A DNA stretch of 64,000 bases. Origin: Kofleriaceae bacterium. Its GTDB lineage: Bacteria; Myxococcota_A; Polyangia; Haliangiales; Haliangiaceae. The position numbers and the translations under genes were made by a program. The notes under the pieces were generated by a model, which was given only the letters and a program-made list of their open reading frames with translations, did no database searches and was not told the DNA's origin. This document shows positions 1 through 8,579 of this stretch, piece by piece (within the stretch, counting starts at the first letter, position 1; each line of letters begins with the position of its first letter). Location of the stretch: contig JALHPV010000004.1 of assembly GCA_022842285.1 (NCBI GenBank), forward strand, positions 17,919-81,918, in the 5' to 3' direction.

Positions 1-897
1 GCGGCTGACGATGGCGTCCTCGGAGTTGTCGACCATGGCCGTGAGCCGGTCCCGGGCCTCGGCGGCCGCCTTGCGCTCCGTGATGTCCTCGGAGATGCCG
101 AGTAGGTACGTCGGCTCTCCCGACGCGTCGCTGATCACGACCTTCTTGGTGTGCAGCACGCGCGGTCCGCGCTGGGTCTGGATCGGCTCCTCGGGGATGT
201 CGACGACGACCTTGCCGCGGAGGGTTTCCCGATCCTTCGCCTGGAAGAACTCGGCTTCGGCGCGCGGGAAGAAGGCGAAGTCGTCCTTGCCGAGCATGTC
301 CGCGCGGGACACGCCGAGGAGCTCTTCGCCGGCACGATTGAACCGCACGAACGCGAGGTCGGCCGCGTCCTTCACGAACACCATGTGCGGGATGTTCTCG
401 AGCACGGCCTCGAGGAACTCGTTCGTGCGCCGCATCGTCTCGCGCTGCCGTTCGAGCTCGGCCTGCTGCTCGGCGGAGCGCTTCTTCGCCAGCACCTGCT
501 CGGTGACGTCGGCGGCCGTGTGCACGATGCACGTGACGACGCCCGCGGCATCGAGCACCGGGTGATTCGCAGGCGCCCACCAGCGCTCGACCCAGCCCCC
601 GCCGTCGGCGTCGGGGCGACGTACATCGTACTTCTGCAAGGCCATCGTGTGCTGCTGCCCGGTGGCGAGCACGCGTTCGAGCGAGGCCCGCAGGTTCGAC
701 ACGCCGTCCGCGGAGCCATCGGCCGGGTTATCGGGAAACACGTCGAACAGACCGCGGCCTATGACCTCGTCTCGCTTGATGAGCGTCGCCCGCGCGTACG
801 CCGTGCTCACGTCGATGATCGTGAGGTCCGGCGCGAGGACCATGTACAGCCCAGGAACGGCCTCGAAGATCGCGCGATAGTCAGGCGCTGCAGTCAC
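1..897 (-). CDS. PAS-domain sensor kinase, N-terminal part (runs off left edge)
   Basis: The minus-strand frame is open from a GTG at 897 to base 1, so 299 codons are present and the C-terminus is outside the window. The N-terminus reads VTAAPDYRAIFEAVPGLYMV, a classic PAS start; the first PAS domain covers about residues 1-130. After a short coiled linker a second PAS domain begins with FLEAVLENIPHMVFVKDA and ends in the PAC signature ISEDITERK near residue 280. A third begins with LTAMVDNSEDAIVSR. In this family such PAS chains lead into a HisKA/HATPase kinase, but a cyclase or EAL output is equally possible because the output domain is not seen. The start is chosen because it is the first usable codon before the PAS fold; the ribosome site is weak. 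Confidence 0.8.
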   Translation of the reverse strand, partial: MTAAPDYRAIFEAVPGLYMVLAPDLTIIDVSTAYARATLIKRDEVIGRGLFDVFPDNPADGSADGVSNLRASLERVLATGQQHTMALQKYDVRRPDADGGGWVERWWAPANHPVLDAAGVVTCIVHTAADVTEQVLAKKRSAEQQAELERQRETMRRTNEFLEAVLENIPHMVFVKDAADLAFVRFNRAGEELLGVSRADMLGKDDFAFFPRAEAEFFQAKDRETLRGKVVVDIPEEPIQTQRGPRVLHTKKVVISDASGEPTYLLGISEDITERKAAAEARDRLTAMVDNSEDAIVSR

Positions 898-939
898 CCC
901 CACGAGGCGAACAATAAACGCGTACAATCGGGCGTGGGA

Positions 940-2097
940 ATGGGTCGAAAACTACTCGGCCTCGTGGCGGCGATGTCGGGTTGCTATGCACCCACAGCAC
1001 CATCAGGTGCACCGTGTGGCGACGAGGGCGCGTGCCCGACAGGGCTTCAGTGCATCGGGGACCTCTGCGTGACCGAGGCCCCCGAGGCTGGCGTTCCCGA
1101 CGGGGCGGATGCGGAACCACTTCCTGATGCACTTATGGATGCGCTCCTCCCCGATGCGATGGTCGATGCGCCGCCCGTCGACGCGAGCTGGGTCGCGGGG
1201 CCTGACCTGCCGGTGGGGCGCACGCTCTCCTGCGCGGTCGCCGTCGACGGGTTCGTGTTCTCGATCGCCGGGGTTGCGAGCTCGGTCAACCAGAACCGGG
1301 TGTATCGCTCGGCGATCGCCGGTCGGAGTCTCGAACCTTGGGTCGAGACGACACCGCTCCCGGTGCCGACGCGCTGGCACAGCTGCGCCGTGCACGCCGC
1401 CACGCATTCGATCTTCGTCGTCGGGGGCAGCACGGTGCAGAACGACACCACGGGGGCCGTGTTCCGCGGGGCCGTGTCGAGCAGCGGAGACGTGACCTGG
1501 ACCGTGCAGCCCGACCTGCCCGCGCCGCGCCGCGGCGCCAGCGCGGTCGTCGTCGGCGACAGCCTCTTCGTCCTCGGCGGCGAAGAAGCCGACGGCTTCG
1601 CGCTCCGTCGCACCATCTACGCCGCGCTCGTGCAGGGCTCGGGCAACCTTGCCCCCTTCACGACCTCGCCGTCTCTCCCGAGCGACGACTACATGATGGG
1701 CGTCGCCGCGAGCGGCTCGCGCATCTTCGTGACCGGCGGCTTCACGGGCGCGACCGCCGTCCGCTCGGCTTCTGCCGTCGGCCTCGTGGTCTCGGGCTTC
1801 GCGAACCAGACCCCGCTCGTCGAGCGGCGCGAGCGTCATGCCGCAAGCGTGATCGCGGGCTGGCTCTACGTCACGGGCGGCGAGCCGATCTTCAACGGCC
1901 AGAACCTCGTCACGACGCAGCGCGCGCCCCTCGACATCAACGGCTCGGTGGGCATGTGGGAGCCGCAGCCCGACCTCCCCGAGCCCATCGCGTATGTCGC
2001 GAGCGCCACGACCGCGGAATTGATGTACGTCGTGGGCGGTTCGGCTGACAACGGCGTGACCAACTCCGTCTACATCTTCATCCCGGAGTCTCCGTGA
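940..2097 (+). CDS. Kelch-repeat surface lipoprotein
   Basis: A protein of about 385 residues with a lipoprotein signal: MGRKLLGLVAAMSGC ends in a lipobox with Cys15 as the lipidation site. A Cys-rich segment follows (CGDEGACPTGLQCIGDLC), then an Asp/Ala/Pro-rich spacer (residues about 50-85) typical of myxobacterial surface lipoproteins. The rest consists of Kelch-type blades with repeated pairs such as SIFVVGGS, SLFVLGGE, RIFVTGGF, LYVTGGE and MYVVGGS, which should form a beta-propeller. GTG at 934 is an alternative start in the same frame. The stop overlaps the GTG start of the next gene, so the two are translationally coupled. The ligand is unknown. Confidence 0.8.
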   Translation: MGRKLLGLVAAMSGCYAPTAPSGAPCGDEGACPTGLQCIGDLCVTEAPEAGVPDGADAEPLPDALMDALLPDAMVDAPPVDASWVAGPDLPVGRTLSCAVAVDGFVFSIAGVASSVNQNRVYRSAIAGRSLEPWVETTPLPVPTRWHSCAVHAATHSIFVVGGSTVQNDTTGAVFRGAVSSSGDVTWTVQPDLPAPRRGASAVVVGDSLFVLGGEEADGFALRRTIYAALVQGSGNLAPFTTSPSLPSDDYMMGVAASGSRIFVTGGFTGATAVRSASAVGLVVSGFANQTPLVERRERHAASVIAGWLYVTGGEPIFNGQNLVTTQRAPLDINGSVGMWEPQPDLPEPIAYVASATTAELMYVVGGSADNGVTNSVYIFIPESP

Positions 2098-2666
2098 GAG
2101 CCGCCCTGCTGCTCGTGATCGCAGCCGCATGCGGCACCTCGGCGCCGAAGCACACATCGGTGGAGGCCGCGGGCGCGGCGGCGCTCGTCGGCACCACCCC
2201 GCCCGCCTGGCGCGCCGAACGCTGGATGAACTCGGAGCCCCTCGAGCTCGCCGCGCTGCGGGGCAAGGTGGTGCTCGTACGATGGTGGACGGCCGGCTGT
2301 CCGTTCTGCTCGACGACCGCACCAGCGCTCCGCACCTTCGCGGAGAACTACGGCGCCCGCGGCCTCACCGTGATCGGCATGTATCACCACAAGGAAGCCA
2401 CCGCGTTCGATCCGGCGGTCTACGAGGCAACGGCGAAGCAGTATGGCTTCACGTTCCCCGTCGCGTTCGACCCCGACTGGGGGACCCTCGAGAGCTGGCT
2501 CAAGGACAAGGACGGCAAGGAAGTGACGACCGGTTGGACCAGCATCACGTTCTTGCTCGACAAGCAGGGCGTCATCCGCCACGTCCATCCCGGCGGCTCG
2601 TACACGAAGGGCCAGCCTGGCTACGCGGCCATGACGGCGTCGATCGAGCGCCTGCTCGCCGAGTAG
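2094..2666 (+). CDS. TlpA-like thioredoxin-fold lipoprotein
   Basis: 190 residues starting at a GTG that overlaps the TGA of the preceding Kelch gene. The signal peptide ends in the lipobox IAAAC (Cys13). The mature part is a thioredoxin/AhpC-TSA fold of the TlpA/ResA type: RGKVVLVRWWTAGCPFC carries the redox pair Cys69-Pro-Phe-Cys72, and TSITFLLDKQGVIRHVH is the cis-Pro region counterpart (Thr-Ser-Ile rather than a clear cis-Pro). It probably acts as a thiol-disulfide oxidoreductase at the outer side of a membrane; the partner is unknown. Coupling with the Cys-rich Kelch lipoprotein could mean it helps fold or reduce it, but this is inference. Confidence 0.8.
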   Translation: MRAALLLVIAAACGTSAPKHTSVEAAGAAALVGTTPPAWRAERWMNSEPLELAALRGKVVLVRWWTAGCPFCSTTAPALRTFAENYGARGLTVIGMYHHKEATAFDPAVYEATAKQYGFTFPVAFDPDWGTLESWLKDKDGKEVTTGWTSITFLLDKQGVIRHVHPGGSYTKGQPGYAAMTASIERLLAE

Positions 2667-2775
2667 CCGCGTGCGCGAGCGCCCGGCGACGCGCAGAAGC
2701 ACTCGCGGACCGCGCGTATGTGCCTGCGAGATCGTAGGATCGGGCGGCCCTGCCTTTGCAGCCCCGGTGTCAGCC

Positions 2776-3240
2776 ATGAAGCTTCCTTTCCTCCGCGCCG
2801 CCGCCCTCACGACCCTCATCGGACTCGGGACCAGCCAGCTCGGCTGCGGGTACATCCTGTATCCCGAGCGTCGCGGAAACCGCGGCGGCAGCATCGACGG
2901 CGGCACGCTGGTGATGGACTGCCTCTGGCTCCTCGCCGGCATCCTCCCCGGCGTCATCTTCCTGATCGTCGACTTCACCAGCGGCGCGATGTACGTCGGC
3001 GGCTCGGGCTCGATCCGGATCTCCGACGCGGGCGTCATCGATGTCCCGCTGACCGAGGCAGCGATGGCGAAGTCAGTCACCGTGCGCGTGCTCGACGCCA
3101 ACGGCCGCATCGTCGACGAGGCGACGCCGGTCCCGGGTGCATCCTCCGTCGAGCTCTCCCTCGCGAACGCGCCCCGCAAGGACCTCTCGCTCCAGGTCCT
3201 GGAGGGCGACACGCTCCTCCAGTCGATGCGCCTCCTCTAG
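2776..3240 (+). CDS. Small lipoprotein with one hydrophobic segment
   Basis: 154 residues from ATG 2776, where a signal sequence begins (MKLPFLRAAALTTLIGLG) and a lipobox SQLGC follows. Near residues 45-75 there is a second hydrophobic stretch, LLAGILPGVIFLIVDF, so the protein may be both lipidated and membrane-inserted. The C-terminal part looks like a small beta-sandwich (SVTVRVLDANGRIVDEA). I do not recognise the family. The upstream in-frame extension to 2671 has no signal-like features and is not used. Confidence 0.6.
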   Translation: MKLPFLRAAALTTLIGLGTSQLGCGYILYPERRGNRGGSIDGGTLVMDCLWLLAGILPGVIFLIVDFTSGAMYVGGSGSIRISDAGVIDVPLTEAAMAKSVTVRVLDANGRIVDEATPVPGASSVELSLANAPRKDLSLQVLEGDTLLQSMRLL

Positions 3241-3345
3241 GCAAGCTCGCGAGCCCGGCCGCGCACAGGCTGGACACGCGGGTTCCGGCGCGGTTGCGCC
3301 CAACGTTTTCTGTCACGCGGGCCAAGCTCGCGCGTCGTTCCCGGC

Positions 3346-3738
3346 ATGTCCAAGTTTCGCGCGCGCCGGCAGTGGATCCCGTTCGTGAGCGGGTTCGGTC
3401 TCATGCTCGTCACCCTGGGCTTCGCGTTCGGAGCCGCGCGGGCCGAGCCGCCGCTCTCCGACGACGAGCTCCTGACCCACGAGCTCGGCCAGGTCCGCCA
3501 GGCGCGCCGGATCCGGATCGCGGAGCTGTTCGTCACCGAATCGCCCTGCCACTTGCTCCCGGCCCGCGAGCTGACCCAGCTCCTCGTGTTGGATGGCCAG
3601 TTCGACGCCGCCCGCGGCTTCGGCGATGGCTTCGAGGCCCGGTGTGGCGCCGACCCGATCGTTCACAAGTGGGGCCACGCCCCGCGGCCGACGCCACGGC
3701 CTCGAGACATTGCCCCCGAATCGCGCGATCGTCGGTGA
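3346..3738 (+). CDS. Hypothetical exported or membrane-anchored protein
   Basis: 130 residues beginning with a basic stretch and one hydrophobic helix (FVSGFGLMLVTLGFAFGAARA), which reads as a signal peptide with cleavage after ARA or as an N-terminal anchor. The mature part has two Cys residues and a helical segment (ELGQVRQARRIRIAELF). The C-terminus is Pro/Arg-rich and may be disordered. No family recognised. It ends one base before the Hint lipoprotein gene and may be co-transcribed with it. Confidence 0.5.
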   Translation: MSKFRARRQWIPFVSGFGLMLVTLGFAFGAARAEPPLSDDELLTHELGQVRQARRIRIAELFVTESPCHLLPARELTQLLVLDGQFDAARGFGDGFEARCGADPIVHKWGHAPRPTPRPRDIAPESRDRR

Positions 3739-3739
3739 C

Positions 3740-4381
3740 GTGAAAGCTCTCCTGACGCTTGCCCTCTCGATCGTCGCCGGGTGTGGTCCCAAGCCCGCGC
3801 CGCCACCGCCCGCCACGACGGTGCTACCGACCGACGCCCGCTGCCCCGACCTGGCGCCATCACCGACCGCGGTGTGTCTTCAGGATTGCGGACCGCCCGT
3901 CGAACGCGAGGGCGATCCAGAGCCACCCTATCGGTGGGCGACGGAAGAGGACGTCGCGAGGCGCGAGCAGTACGGCTGTCCGCGGTGCCTCGATGCGACC
4001 GTGCAAATCGCGACCCCCGAGGGCGAACGCGCGATCGCCTCGCTCGCCATCGGAGATCTCGTCTACACCGAGGATGCGGCCGGGCAGCGCGTGGTCGCCC
4101 CCATCCTGCGGGTGAATCGCGTGGGCGTCCCCGAGACCCATCGGGTCGTCGCGGTGACGCTCCAGGATGGCCGGACGGTCCGCGTATCCGCGCAGCACCC
4201 GCTCGCCACCGGTGGCGTCGTCGCCGATCTCGTCGTCGGATCCCGGCTCTCCGGGAGCGTGGTCACGGGCACGGAGCTCGTTCGTCCCACCGGGGCCGCG
4301 ACATGGGACATCCTGCCGGCCGGCGCGACGGGCCACTACTGGGCGAACGGGGTCGTGCTCGGATCGACGCTCCGGCCGTAG
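3740..4381 (+). CDS. Lipoprotein with C-terminal Hint (hedgehog/intein) domain
   Basis: 213 residues from GTG 3740, chosen because it gives a lipoprotein signal MKALLTLALSIVAGC with Cys15 lipidated. After a Pro-rich linker the Hint module starts at CLDATVQIATPEGERAIASL: an initial Cys, the TP-G turn and the SLAIGDLVYT segment are the usual landmarks. QDGRTVRVSAQHPLATGG gives the block-B His. The end, GHYWANGVVLGSTLR, matches the close of bacterial stand-alone Hint proteins, although the canonical final His-Asn is replaced. Family knowledge suggests self-cleavage or ester formation; whether this one is active cannot be told. Nothing follows the domain, so no C-extein cargo remains. Confidence 0.75.
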   Translation: MKALLTLALSIVAGCGPKPAPPPPATTVLPTDARCPDLAPSPTAVCLQDCGPPVEREGDPEPPYRWATEEDVARREQYGCPRCLDATVQIATPEGERAIASLAIGDLVYTEDAAGQRVVAPILRVNRVGVPETHRVVAVTLQDGRTVRVSAQHPLATGGVVADLVVGSRLSGSVVTGTELVRPTGAATWDILPAGATGHYWANGVVLGSTLRP

Positions 4382-4459
4382 GCGGTCGAGGCCGAGCGAT
4401 CCCCCCGCGTGATGGCGGGACGGCGTGGCCGCCTCGCGTCGCCCGCGAGGGGGAGTCCA

Positions 4460-4473
4460 CCCCGAGAACGGGG
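4460..4473 (-). terminator. Short hairpin downstream of tRNA-Phe
   Basis: CCCCG-AGAA-CGGGG forms a five-pair stem with a four-base loop, 14 bases after the encoded CCA of the minus-strand tRNA gene. There is no T-tract, so a terminator or processing role is only plausible. Confidence 0.3.
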
Positions 4474-4486
4474 TCGACTGTTCTGT

Positions 4487-4562
4487 TGGTGCCCAGAGAC
4501 GGAGTTGAACCGCCGACACGGGGATTTTCAGTCCCCTGCTCTACCAACTGAGCTATCTGGGC
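4487..4562 (-). tRNA. tRNA-Phe (anticodon GAA)
   Basis: On the minus strand the sequence begins GCCCAGATAGCTCAGTTGG, has the anticodon loop ACTGAAAATC with GAA, a TTCAA T-loop and the matching acceptor TCTGGGC followed by A and an encoded CCA. All four stems pair. It lies between the convergent Hint gene and the divergent kinase gene. Confidence 0.95.
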
Positions 4563-4633
4563 TCGTTGGGCTGGAGAGACTACATAGCCACCAGGCAGCT
4601 GGCAAGACGCCATGGCAGAATGGGTCGCAACTC

Positions 4634-6772
4634 ATGGCCAGGGACGGCACCGACCCGGTTGCGGCGATGGACGCCGCGGTCGCCGCTCTCGATGGCGAGA
4701 GCGACGGCACGGACCTGCTCGGGCAAGTCATCGATGGCCGGTACCAGCTGGATTCGCTGCTCGGCCGGGGTGGGATGGGGCTCGTCTTTCGCGCAGAGCA
4801 CGTGGGGTTACGCCGCCAGGTAGCGGTCAAGATCCTCCATCCGTCGTTGCTCGCGTCCTCCGACGTTCGCAACCGGTTCGAGCGCGAGGGCTACGCCGTC
4901 GGGCGCATCAAGCATCCAAACTGTGTCGAGGTCTACGACCGCGGCAAGCTGCCGGACGGCTCGCTGTACCTGGCGATGGAGCTCCTCGAAGGGCGCTCGC
5001 TCGCGGAGATCCTCGAGCAGGAGGGGCAGCTCGCGCCGGGTCGTGCGCTGCACATCCTCGCCCACATCCTCCGCGGCCTCTCGCACGTGCACGAGGCGGG
5101 GCTGATCCACCGCGACATCAAGCCCGAGAACATCTATCTGATCCGGCAAGGCTCCGACGAGGACTTCGCGAAGATCCTCGACTTCGGCATCGCGAAGCCG
5201 ATGGAGAAGACGTCGCTCGACGACGGCGTGAAGCTGACGCAGGCGGGCATGGCGTTCGGGACGCCGATCTACATGGCGCCCGAGCAAGCCCTGGGCAATC
5301 CGCTCGACGGACGCGCGGATCTCTATGCGGCCGCGGTCCTCGCGTACGAGATGCTGGCCGGGCAGCCGCCGTTTTACAGCGACGACAAGCTCGAGGTGAT
5401 GTCGATGCACACCGCGAAGCCCGTGCCGGCGATGCGCACGCGGCTCGTGAAGGGGGGCCGGCCGCCACCGTCCTCCATCGAGCGCCTCATCACCAAGGGG
5501 CTCACGAAGAAGCCGTCGGATCGGTACGCCGATGCCCACGTCTTCCTCGCCGCCGTCGAGAAGGCCCTGAAGACGCCGGACGGCGGCGTGACGGACGTGC
5601 AGTTCGACCGGGTCGATACGACGGGGAGCCAGCCGCTGGTATCCGACGACGGGAAGGTCGCGCTGTCGGGCGAGGTCGCGGCCGACGACATCTCGAACGC
5701 GATCGATGACGTGCTGTCGTCTCCCGCGGTGCCGATCCCGGCCATCCCGCCGCCGCGCCATCCGACGCGCCCCGCGCCGACCGCCATGCCCGCGACGCCG
5801 CCCCGGGGCCTCGCCGGGCAGCTCCATGCGCAGCCCCCGTTGCCGCCCCCCGGCAGCGTCAGCGGCATCGGCATCGGCCTGCCGCATACCGGGCCGCAAG
5901 GTGAGCCGATCTTCGGGCTGACCCCGGAGCAACGCCTGGGGATGGTGCCGCCCCTGTCGACCATTCCTCCCAGCGGGCCCGACATGAGCATCGCGAGCCG
6001 GCTCGAACCCGAGCCGCCGCGGGTGACGTTGAAGAAGCGGTGGCCGCTGTACGTCGCGATCGCCATGGTGGCCGTCGGCCTCGGCGTGGGCGTCGCGGTG
6101 TTCACGGCCGGTGGCGGCGACGAGCCCGCGGCCGGGTCACCGGTCGCCCAGGCCGCGGCGCTGCTGAAGGAAGGCAAACCCAACCAGGCTCTCGCGCTGC
6201 TCGTGGAGCATCAGGACGAGCTTGGCGAGGATCCCCAGGGACAGCTCGTGCTCGGGCATGCCTACGCGATCAAGAACGAGCCCGAACCGGCGATCGCGGC
6301 GTACACGCAGGCGATCGCGCTCGATGCGAGCCTCGAGGGCAACGAGCAGCTGCGCCGCTCGCTGTTCGCGATGACGACGAGCAAGAAGCTCGATGTCACC
6401 ACGGCCGCCTACGACCTCTGGGCGCGCACGACCGACCCCGAGGCTCGCACCAGCCTCGCGACACTCGCCGTCGATCGCGACAGCAAGCGCCGCAAGATCG
6501 CGCGCACCATCATCGAGAAGTATCAGCTCGACGTGAAGGTCGACATGGTGGTCGCGAACAGCCTCGACCTCGAGCAAGGCGCGACGTGCAACGACCGCAA
6601 GCAGGCCGTCTCGCGCCTGCGCTCGCTCGACGATCCGCGCGCGATTCCCGCGCTCGAGCGTGCCGTCGTGCGCAAGGGCAAGACCGGGACGAAGCAGTCG
6701 ATCAACGAGTGCCTGCTCGACGATGCACGCGCCGCGATCGGCTTCCTCAAGGGCCGTCCCCCGAAGCCGTAG
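4634..6772 (+). CDS. Transmembrane Ser/Thr protein kinase with TPR-like sensor region
   Basis: 712 residues from ATG 4634, the first start clear of the tRNA gene. The kinase domain (about 35-300) has the glycine loop LGRGGMG, Lys66 in VAVKIL, catalytic HRDIKPEN (159-166), DFG (183-185) and GTPIYMAPEQ, so it should be active. A long Pro-rich linker follows. One transmembrane helix, WPLYVAIAMVAVGLGVGVAV, lies near residue 470. The outside part holds a TPR-like helical region (LVLGHAYAIKNEPEPAIAAY). This is the Pkn2/PknB-like architecture common in myxobacteria. Its stop touches the ATG of the HExxH membrane protein at 6773, which suggests an operon and perhaps a regulated partner. Confidence 0.9.
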   Translation: MARDGTDPVAAMDAAVAALDGESDGTDLLGQVIDGRYQLDSLLGRGGMGLVFRAEHVGLRRQVAVKILHPSLLASSDVRNRFEREGYAVGRIKHPNCVEVYDRGKLPDGSLYLAMELLEGRSLAEILEQEGQLAPGRALHILAHILRGLSHVHEAGLIHRDIKPENIYLIRQGSDEDFAKILDFGIAKPMEKTSLDDGVKLTQAGMAFGTPIYMAPEQALGNPLDGRADLYAAAVLAYEMLAGQPPFYSDDKLEVMSMHTAKPVPAMRTRLVKGGRPPPSSIERLITKGLTKKPSDRYADAHVFLAAVEKALKTPDGGVTDVQFDRVDTTGSQPLVSDDGKVALSGEVAADDISNAIDDVLSSPAVPIPAIPPPRHPTRPAPTAMPATPPRGLAGQLHAQPPLPPPGSVSGIGIGLPHTGPQGEPIFGLTPEQRLGMVPPLSTIPPSGPDMSIASRLEPEPPRVTLKKRWPLYVAIAMVAVGLGVGVAVFTAGGGDEPAAGSPVAQAAALLKEGKPNQALALLVEHQDELGEDPQGQLVLGHAYAIKNEPEPAIAAYTQAIALDASLEGNEQLRRSLFAMTTSKKLDVTTAAYDLWARTTDPEARTSLATLAVDRDSKRRKIARTIIEKYQLDVKVDMVVANSLDLEQGATCNDRKQAVSRLRSLDDPRAIPALERAVVRKGKTGTKQSINECLLDDARAAIGFLKGRPPKP

Positions 6773-7414
6773 ATGCGCGCGTTCGTCGTGCTCCTGCTCC
6801 TCGTGCTGGCGCGTCCCGTGGCGGCCGAGCCGAGCGATCGCACGCTCGTGCTGACGGGCCTGGCGATGGCGCCGGTCGATTACCTGCTGGGTGTGGCCAT
6901 GCACGAGGGCAGCCATGCCGTGGCCGCGAAGCTCGTCGGCGCCGAGGTCATCGACGTGCACCTGTTCCCGCCGGGACGCGATCCGAAGGCCGGCAAGTTC
7001 CGTTTCGGCTGGACGTACGTGCGAGGCCTCGAGGGCGATCGCGAGCGCGCCTTCTTCTACTCCGCGCCGAAGCTGCTCGACCTCGCCTTGCTCGGGGGCT
7101 TCGCCGCGCTCGTGTACACCGATGCGTGGCCGTCGAATCGGTATGGCCAGCTCGCGTTGACCGTCGCGGCGACGGGGCTGTGGGTCGACTTCGCGAAGGA
7201 CGTGCTCGCGTTCTCCAAGCACAACGACGTCACGAAGACGCTGAACCTCTGGTGCATGACGGGCTGGCGCCAGATCCCGGCCCGCCTCGTGTTCGGCGCC
7301 GCCGCCGTGGGACTGGGCTTCATCGTGTGGCGCGGCTACGAGCGCACGTTCGATCGCACGCTCGGGGATGAGGCGAGCGCGCGCGTCGTGCCGATCTTGT
7401 CGTCCAGCTTCTGA
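6773..7414 (+). CDS. Multi-pass membrane protein with HExxH motif (putative metalloprotease)
   Basis: 213 residues, starting directly after the kinase stop. A signal-like first helix (FVVLLLLVLARPVAA) is followed by a segment containing HEGSH (about residues 43-47), an HExxH zinc motif embedded in LLGVAMHEGSHAVAAKL. Several more hydrophobic helices follow (ALLGGFAALVYTD, LVFGAAAVGLGFIVW). The layout, a motif beside the first membrane helix with later helices, recalls site-2 protease (M50-like) proteins, but the distal Asp motif is not clear. Function as a membrane protease acting with the adjacent kinase is inference. Confidence 0.55.
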   Translation: MRAFVVLLLLVLARPVAAEPSDRTLVLTGLAMAPVDYLLGVAMHEGSHAVAAKLVGAEVIDVHLFPPGRDPKAGKFRFGWTYVRGLEGDRERAFFYSAPKLLDLALLGGFAALVYTDAWPSNRYGQLALTVAATGLWVDFAKDVLAFSKHNDVTKTLNLWCMTGWRQIPARLVFGAAAVGLGFIVWRGYERTFDRTLGDEASARVVPILSSSF

Positions 7415-7475
7415 TCGGGCCTCGTGATTCTGCGGCGTTGGAGTGGCGGGTGGCTTGCTTATCCAAGCCGCACCT

Positions 7476-8528
7476 ATGTCGAAGTTCGCTTATGCCATCG
7501 GGCTCCTTGGTCTCCTCGGTTGCGGCGGTAGCGGTGGCGGCGCCGGCGGCGATGGTGGCGACGTCCCACCGGCCTTCACCAACGGGGTGTCGACGCTGGC
7601 GGGTACGGCCGAGGCCGACGACGTGGACGGCACGCGGGGCGAGGCCCGCTTCGCGAACCCGGTCAACGTCGCGTACGGGCCCGACGGCCTGCTCTACGTC
7701 GCCGACTTCGACAATCACAAGATCCGGGCCGTCGAGCCGTCGACAGGCGACACGTACACCGTCGTCGAGCAGGCGGGCTTCAAGAAGCCGTTCGCGTTGC
7801 TGTGGGCCGGGTCCACGCTCTACGTCTCCACCGACGACTCCCCCACCGGTGCGCACTCCGACACGACGGGCACCATCTGGCGCGTGAACGTCGACGCCGG
7901 CACGGCCACGCCGATCGCCGAGCGCATCGGTCGTCCGCGCGGCATGGCGATGCTCCCCGACGGGCGCCTCGCGGTCTCCGACTACATGCACCACGTCATC
8001 CAGACGGTGGACGTCGCCACCGGGCAGGTCACGCCGCTCGCGGGCGCGTGGGACGACGCGGGGATGGTCGACGGTGGCGGCGGCGGCGCTCGGTTCTCCA
8101 CGCCGTACGGCATGGTGCTCCGCGACAACGCGCTCCTCGTCGCCGACTACGACAACGGGCGGATTCGCCAGGTCGCGCTCGACGGTACGACCACGACGCT
8201 CACCGGTTCGTCTGCGGGATTCGCCGATGGCGACATGGGCGTGGCGCAGTTCAGCCAGCCGCAGGGTGTCGCAGTGGCAACGGACGGCAGCGTGTTCGTC
8301 TCGGATCTCGGTAACTACCGCGTGCGGCGCCTGGTTGGCACGACCGTCGACACCATCGCCGGCAGCGGCGAGGCCGGGTATGCGGACAGCGACGACCGCC
8401 TGGCGGCGCAGCTCTACGGCCTGGAAGGCCTCGCGGTGACGCCGGACGGCGCGATGGTGTACGTCGCTGATGGGGGCCGCGGGGAGCGAGTTCCCTACAA
8501 CCGCATCCGCTCCGTGAAGATGCAGTAG
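7476..8528 (+). CDS. NHL-repeat beta-propeller lipoprotein
   Basis: 350 residues from ATG 7476. The signal AYAIGLLGLLGC ends in a lipobox, followed by a Gly-rich spacer. The mature protein has NHL repeats recognisable by RFANPVNVAYGPDGLLYVAD, RFSTPYGMVL...LLVADYDNGRIRQV, QFSQPQGVAVATDG and VFVSDLGNYRVRRL, with repeated SGxAGxADG connectors (SSAGFADGD, GEAGYADSD). It should fold as a propeller on the outer membrane or periplasmic side. The binding target is unknown. It stands alone, not overlapping its neighbours. Confidence 0.8.
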   Translation: MSKFAYAIGLLGLLGCGGSGGGAGGDGGDVPPAFTNGVSTLAGTAEADDVDGTRGEARFANPVNVAYGPDGLLYVADFDNHKIRAVEPSTGDTYTVVEQAGFKKPFALLWAGSTLYVSTDDSPTGAHSDTTGTIWRVNVDAGTATPIAERIGRPRGMAMLPDGRLAVSDYMHHVIQTVDVATGQVTPLAGAWDDAGMVDGGGGGARFSTPYGMVLRDNALLVADYDNGRIRQVALDGTTTTLTGSSAGFADGDMGVAQFSQPQGVAVATDGSVFVSDLGNYRVRRLVGTTVDTIAGSGEAGYADSDDRLAAQLYGLEGLAVTPDGAMVYVADGGRGERVPYNRIRSVKMQ

Positions 8529-8579
8529 CTTGAATTTTCATGTCATGGTCACCGTCGCAAACCCGACGGAGGACCTGGG

